Shown in pieces: positions 5,641 through 7,126 of a stretch of DNA of 7,126 bases. The DNA is from Gammaproteobacteria bacterium (lineage in GTDB: Bacteria; Pseudomonadota; Gammaproteobacteria; HK1), in assembly GCA_013042035.1 (NCBI GenBank), contig JABDQX010000423.1:1-7126 (forward strand). Reading direction: 5' to 3'. The translations under genes and the position numbers were made by a program. The notes under the pieces are model-generated. The model was not told the origin of the DNA. It worked only from the letters and a program-made list of their open reading frames with translations, and did no database searches. Positions within the stretch are counted from its first letter, which is position 1. Each line of letters begins with the position of its first letter.

Positions 5641-6270
5641 ATGAGTAACGCAATTTTTGGTCTTATTGGCGTTGTGCTTGGCGCGGTTCTAACAGTGGCG
5701 AAGGAGTGGTGGTTTCAGCGGAATTCAATACGTAAAGAGAGGCAGTTTCTTTGTATTCTCGTCACATGTTCGCTAGAAAAACTCGGATTGAAATGTGACG
5801 ATGTCGTTTTCGATGGGTTGCGTGGTGAACCTCTACGCAATGAATATGGGCATCTGATTCCTCAAGCCTCGACTCCAGACTTCGATCCGCAGTCGCTGGA
5901 TGTGAATTGGAGGTCGATACCCGCAGATCTCATGTATCGGATCTTTAATCTCGTTAACGAAATTGACGCTGCGAAAAACAGGATAAAAGATATCGTCGAG
6001 TATGATCTCTATCCACCTGTTGAGGAAGCATATTTTGAGGAACGACAAATTTTATATGCCGATATCGGTAAAAGTTGCTTCGCATTGGCGGACCAGCTCC
6101 GAACGTTAGGTGGCCTCCCAAAACGAGTCTTTGATGAATGGGATTCCGTGCCGGAAAGGATGGACGAACAAAAAAAGTTGGCTGAAAAAGAACGGGCGCG
6201 ACGAGAAGCGCGGCAACGGAATTGCTCACTGGGTTCAGCCCCTGATCCCGAAGCCGGAACTTCTGAATGA
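5641..6270 (+). CDS. Hypothetical single-pass membrane-anchored protein
   Basis: I do not assign a function to this 209-residue protein. Residues 4-20 form a hydrophobic helix (AIFGLIGVVLGAVLTVA), followed by KEWWFQRNSIRKER; the positive charge after it suggests the remainder is cytoplasmic and the N-terminus outside. The soluble part contains a Cys-bearing helix (FLCILVTCSLEKLGLKC, 36-52), DVVFDG, a Pro-rich stretch (71-83), DVNWRSIPADLMYRIFNL (87-104), EYDLYPPVEEAYFEERQILYADIG (120-143, in parts), LADQLRTLGGLP (149-160) and a charged, probably helical tail (171-193). The arrangement WFQR, VNWRSI, LMYRI, PP and EERQ resembles uncharacterised proteins I recall from proteobacterial genomes, but no family name is claimed. 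Its base composition is lower in GC than fmt: two hand-counted 60-base lines (5701 and 5821) gave about 42% and 52%, against about 68% in fmt at 6661. It may have been acquired together with the Uma2 gene. Confidence 0.8.
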   Translation: MSNAIFGLIGVVLGAVLTVAKEWWFQRNSIRKERQFLCILVTCSLEKLGLKCDDVVFDGLRGEPLRNEYGHLIPQASTPDFDPQSLDVNWRSIPADLMYRIFNLVNEIDAAKNRIKDIVEYDLYPPVEEAYFEERQILYADIGKSCFALADQLRTLGGLPKRVFDEWDSVPERMDEQKKLAEKERARREARQRNCSLGSAPDPEAGTSE

Positions 6271-6335
6271 GGACTCCTAACTGGCGCTCCTTTACCTACT
6301 TCCCTACAAAACCCATTCGCATGTGAAGCAAAATT

Positions 6336-7126
6336 ATGCGTATCGCCTTTGCCGGCACACCCGATTTCGCCGCAGTTATTTTAGGCGCTCTGCTCCAAGA
6401 GGCCCGATCGACAACCGAACGGTCCATCATTGCCGTCTACACTCAGCCCGATCGGCCAGCCGGCCGAGGTAGAAAACTCACCCCAAGCCCGGTAAAACGC
6501 CTGGCGGCATCTCATGCCATTCCCATCCATCAACCCGAAACCTACCGCGATGACACTGTCTGGGAAAAACTCGCAAGGGAAGAACCCGACGTGCTGGTGG
6601 TGGCTGCCTACGGATTGATACTTCCCCCGGAGGTCCTTGCCATCCCGCGCCATGGTGGCATCAATGTTCACGCTTCACTACTGCCCCGCTGGCGGGGTGC
6701 GGCGCCCATCCAGCGCGCCATCCTGGCTGGCGATACCGCAACCGGTGTGTCCATTATGCAAATGGACGAGGGACTGGATACCGGTGCCGTTGCGCGCATG
6801 GCCACCTGCCCCATTGACGCAAAAGATACGGCCGGCGCCCTGCATGATCGGCTCGCCGCCCTGGGCGCGGAACAGCTTATCCGTGCCTTGTCCGACCTGG
6901 AGGCCAGCGCGGTACAACCCGTACCCCAGGATAGCGCCCTTGCCACTTACGCCAATCGCATGACCAAGGCCGAGGGGCAGCTCGATTGGAATGACACCGC
7001 CGTAGAACTCGAACGTAAGATCCGGGCCTTTGTCCCCTGGCCGATCGCGTATACGACATTTCAGGGGCAACCTCTGCGGGTATGGGAAAGCACCGTCGTC
7101 GATACCCAAAGAGATGAAGCGGTGTC
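6336..7126 (+). CDS. fmt: Methionyl-tRNA formyltransferase (3' end cut by window edge)
   Basis: Fmt transfers the formyl group of 10-formyl-THF to the amino group of initiator Met-tRNA in the cytoplasm. My translation from ATG at 6336 gives 263 codons with no stop before the edge; E. coli Fmt has about 315. Seen are the start MRIAFAGTPDFAA, VYTQPDRPAGRGRKLTPSPVK (34-54, in parts), VVAAYGLILP (88-97), INVHASLLPRWRGAAPIQ (109-126) with Asn110 and His112, and MQMDEGLDTG (141-150) with Asp148. These are the catalytic Asn-His-Asp triad, offset by four from E. coli 106/108/144. The C-terminal tRNA-binding domain begins near TYANRMTKAEGQLDWN. Upstream is only a weak GAAG. The peptide deformylase gene def, usually directly before fmt in gammaproteobacteria, is absent here; the preceding gene is the unnamed membrane protein 65 bases away. 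Confidence 0.97.
   Translation, partial: MRIAFAGTPDFAAVILGALLQEARSTTERSIIAVYTQPDRPAGRGRKLTPSPVKRLAASHAIPIHQPETYRDDTVWEKLAREEPDVLVVAAYGLILPPEVLAIPRHGGINVHASLLPRWRGAAPIQRAILAGDTATGVSIMQMDEGLDTGAVARMATCPIDAKDTAGALHDRLAALGAEQLIRALSDLEASAVQPVPQDSALATYANRMTKAEGQLDWNDTAVELERKIRAFVPWPIAYTTFQGQPLRVWESTVVDTQRDEAV

Noticed and set aside
5460..5648. Small frame with a hydrophobic stretch between the Uma2 and hypothetical genes
   Set aside because: It overlaps the end of the Uma2 gene in another frame and has no convincing start signal. It is also not a frameshifted Uma2 tail, since Uma2 ends naturally in ECGCSVRV.

Overview
The window looks like chromosome from a gammaproteobacterium of moderate GC content. 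FolD, PpiD, MoeA and Fmt all read like gammaproteobacterial orthologues: FolD keeps E. coli residue numbering at its catalytic positions, and PpiD aligns from memory with the E. coli protein at both ends. I cannot place it below class level from sequence alone.

Layout. On the minus strand, folD (cut by the left edge, C-terminus missing) follows a ppiD-like gene; the stop of the first and start of the second share one base (TAATG), so they are probably co-transcribed and translationally coupled. A 245-base divergent intergenic region (2468-2712) separates this pair from a plus-strand run. It holds three tandem 13-base repeats resembling DnaA boxes and a good sigma-70-like promoter for the plus-strand gene. 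The plus strand then carries a secreted LolA-like 'outer membrane lipoprotein-sorting' protein, a 161-base palindromic MITE-like element placed directly at that gene's stop codon, moeA (molybdenum cofactor synthesis), a Uma2-family (DUF820) putative nuclease, an unnamed membrane-anchored protein, and the first 263 codons of fmt (cut by the right edge).

The genes do not form one pathway. FolD and Fmt are both in one-carbon metabolism (FolD makes 10-formyl-THF, which Fmt uses on initiator Met-tRNA), but they are on opposite strands and about 5.6 kb apart. PpiD and the LolA-like protein both belong to the cell envelope. The Uma2 and membrane-protein pair lies where def usually precedes fmt and is partly AT-richer, so it looks like an accessory insertion.

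The main oddities are a PpiD homologue that appears to lack its parvulin domain and has gained an acidic repeat-containing linker, the palindromic element flanked by TAA whose left copy is the stop codon of the upstream gene, and the triple DnaA-box-like array. I did not see a CRISPR array, tRNA, rRNA, transposase gene or recognisable defence system beyond the Uma2 gene.
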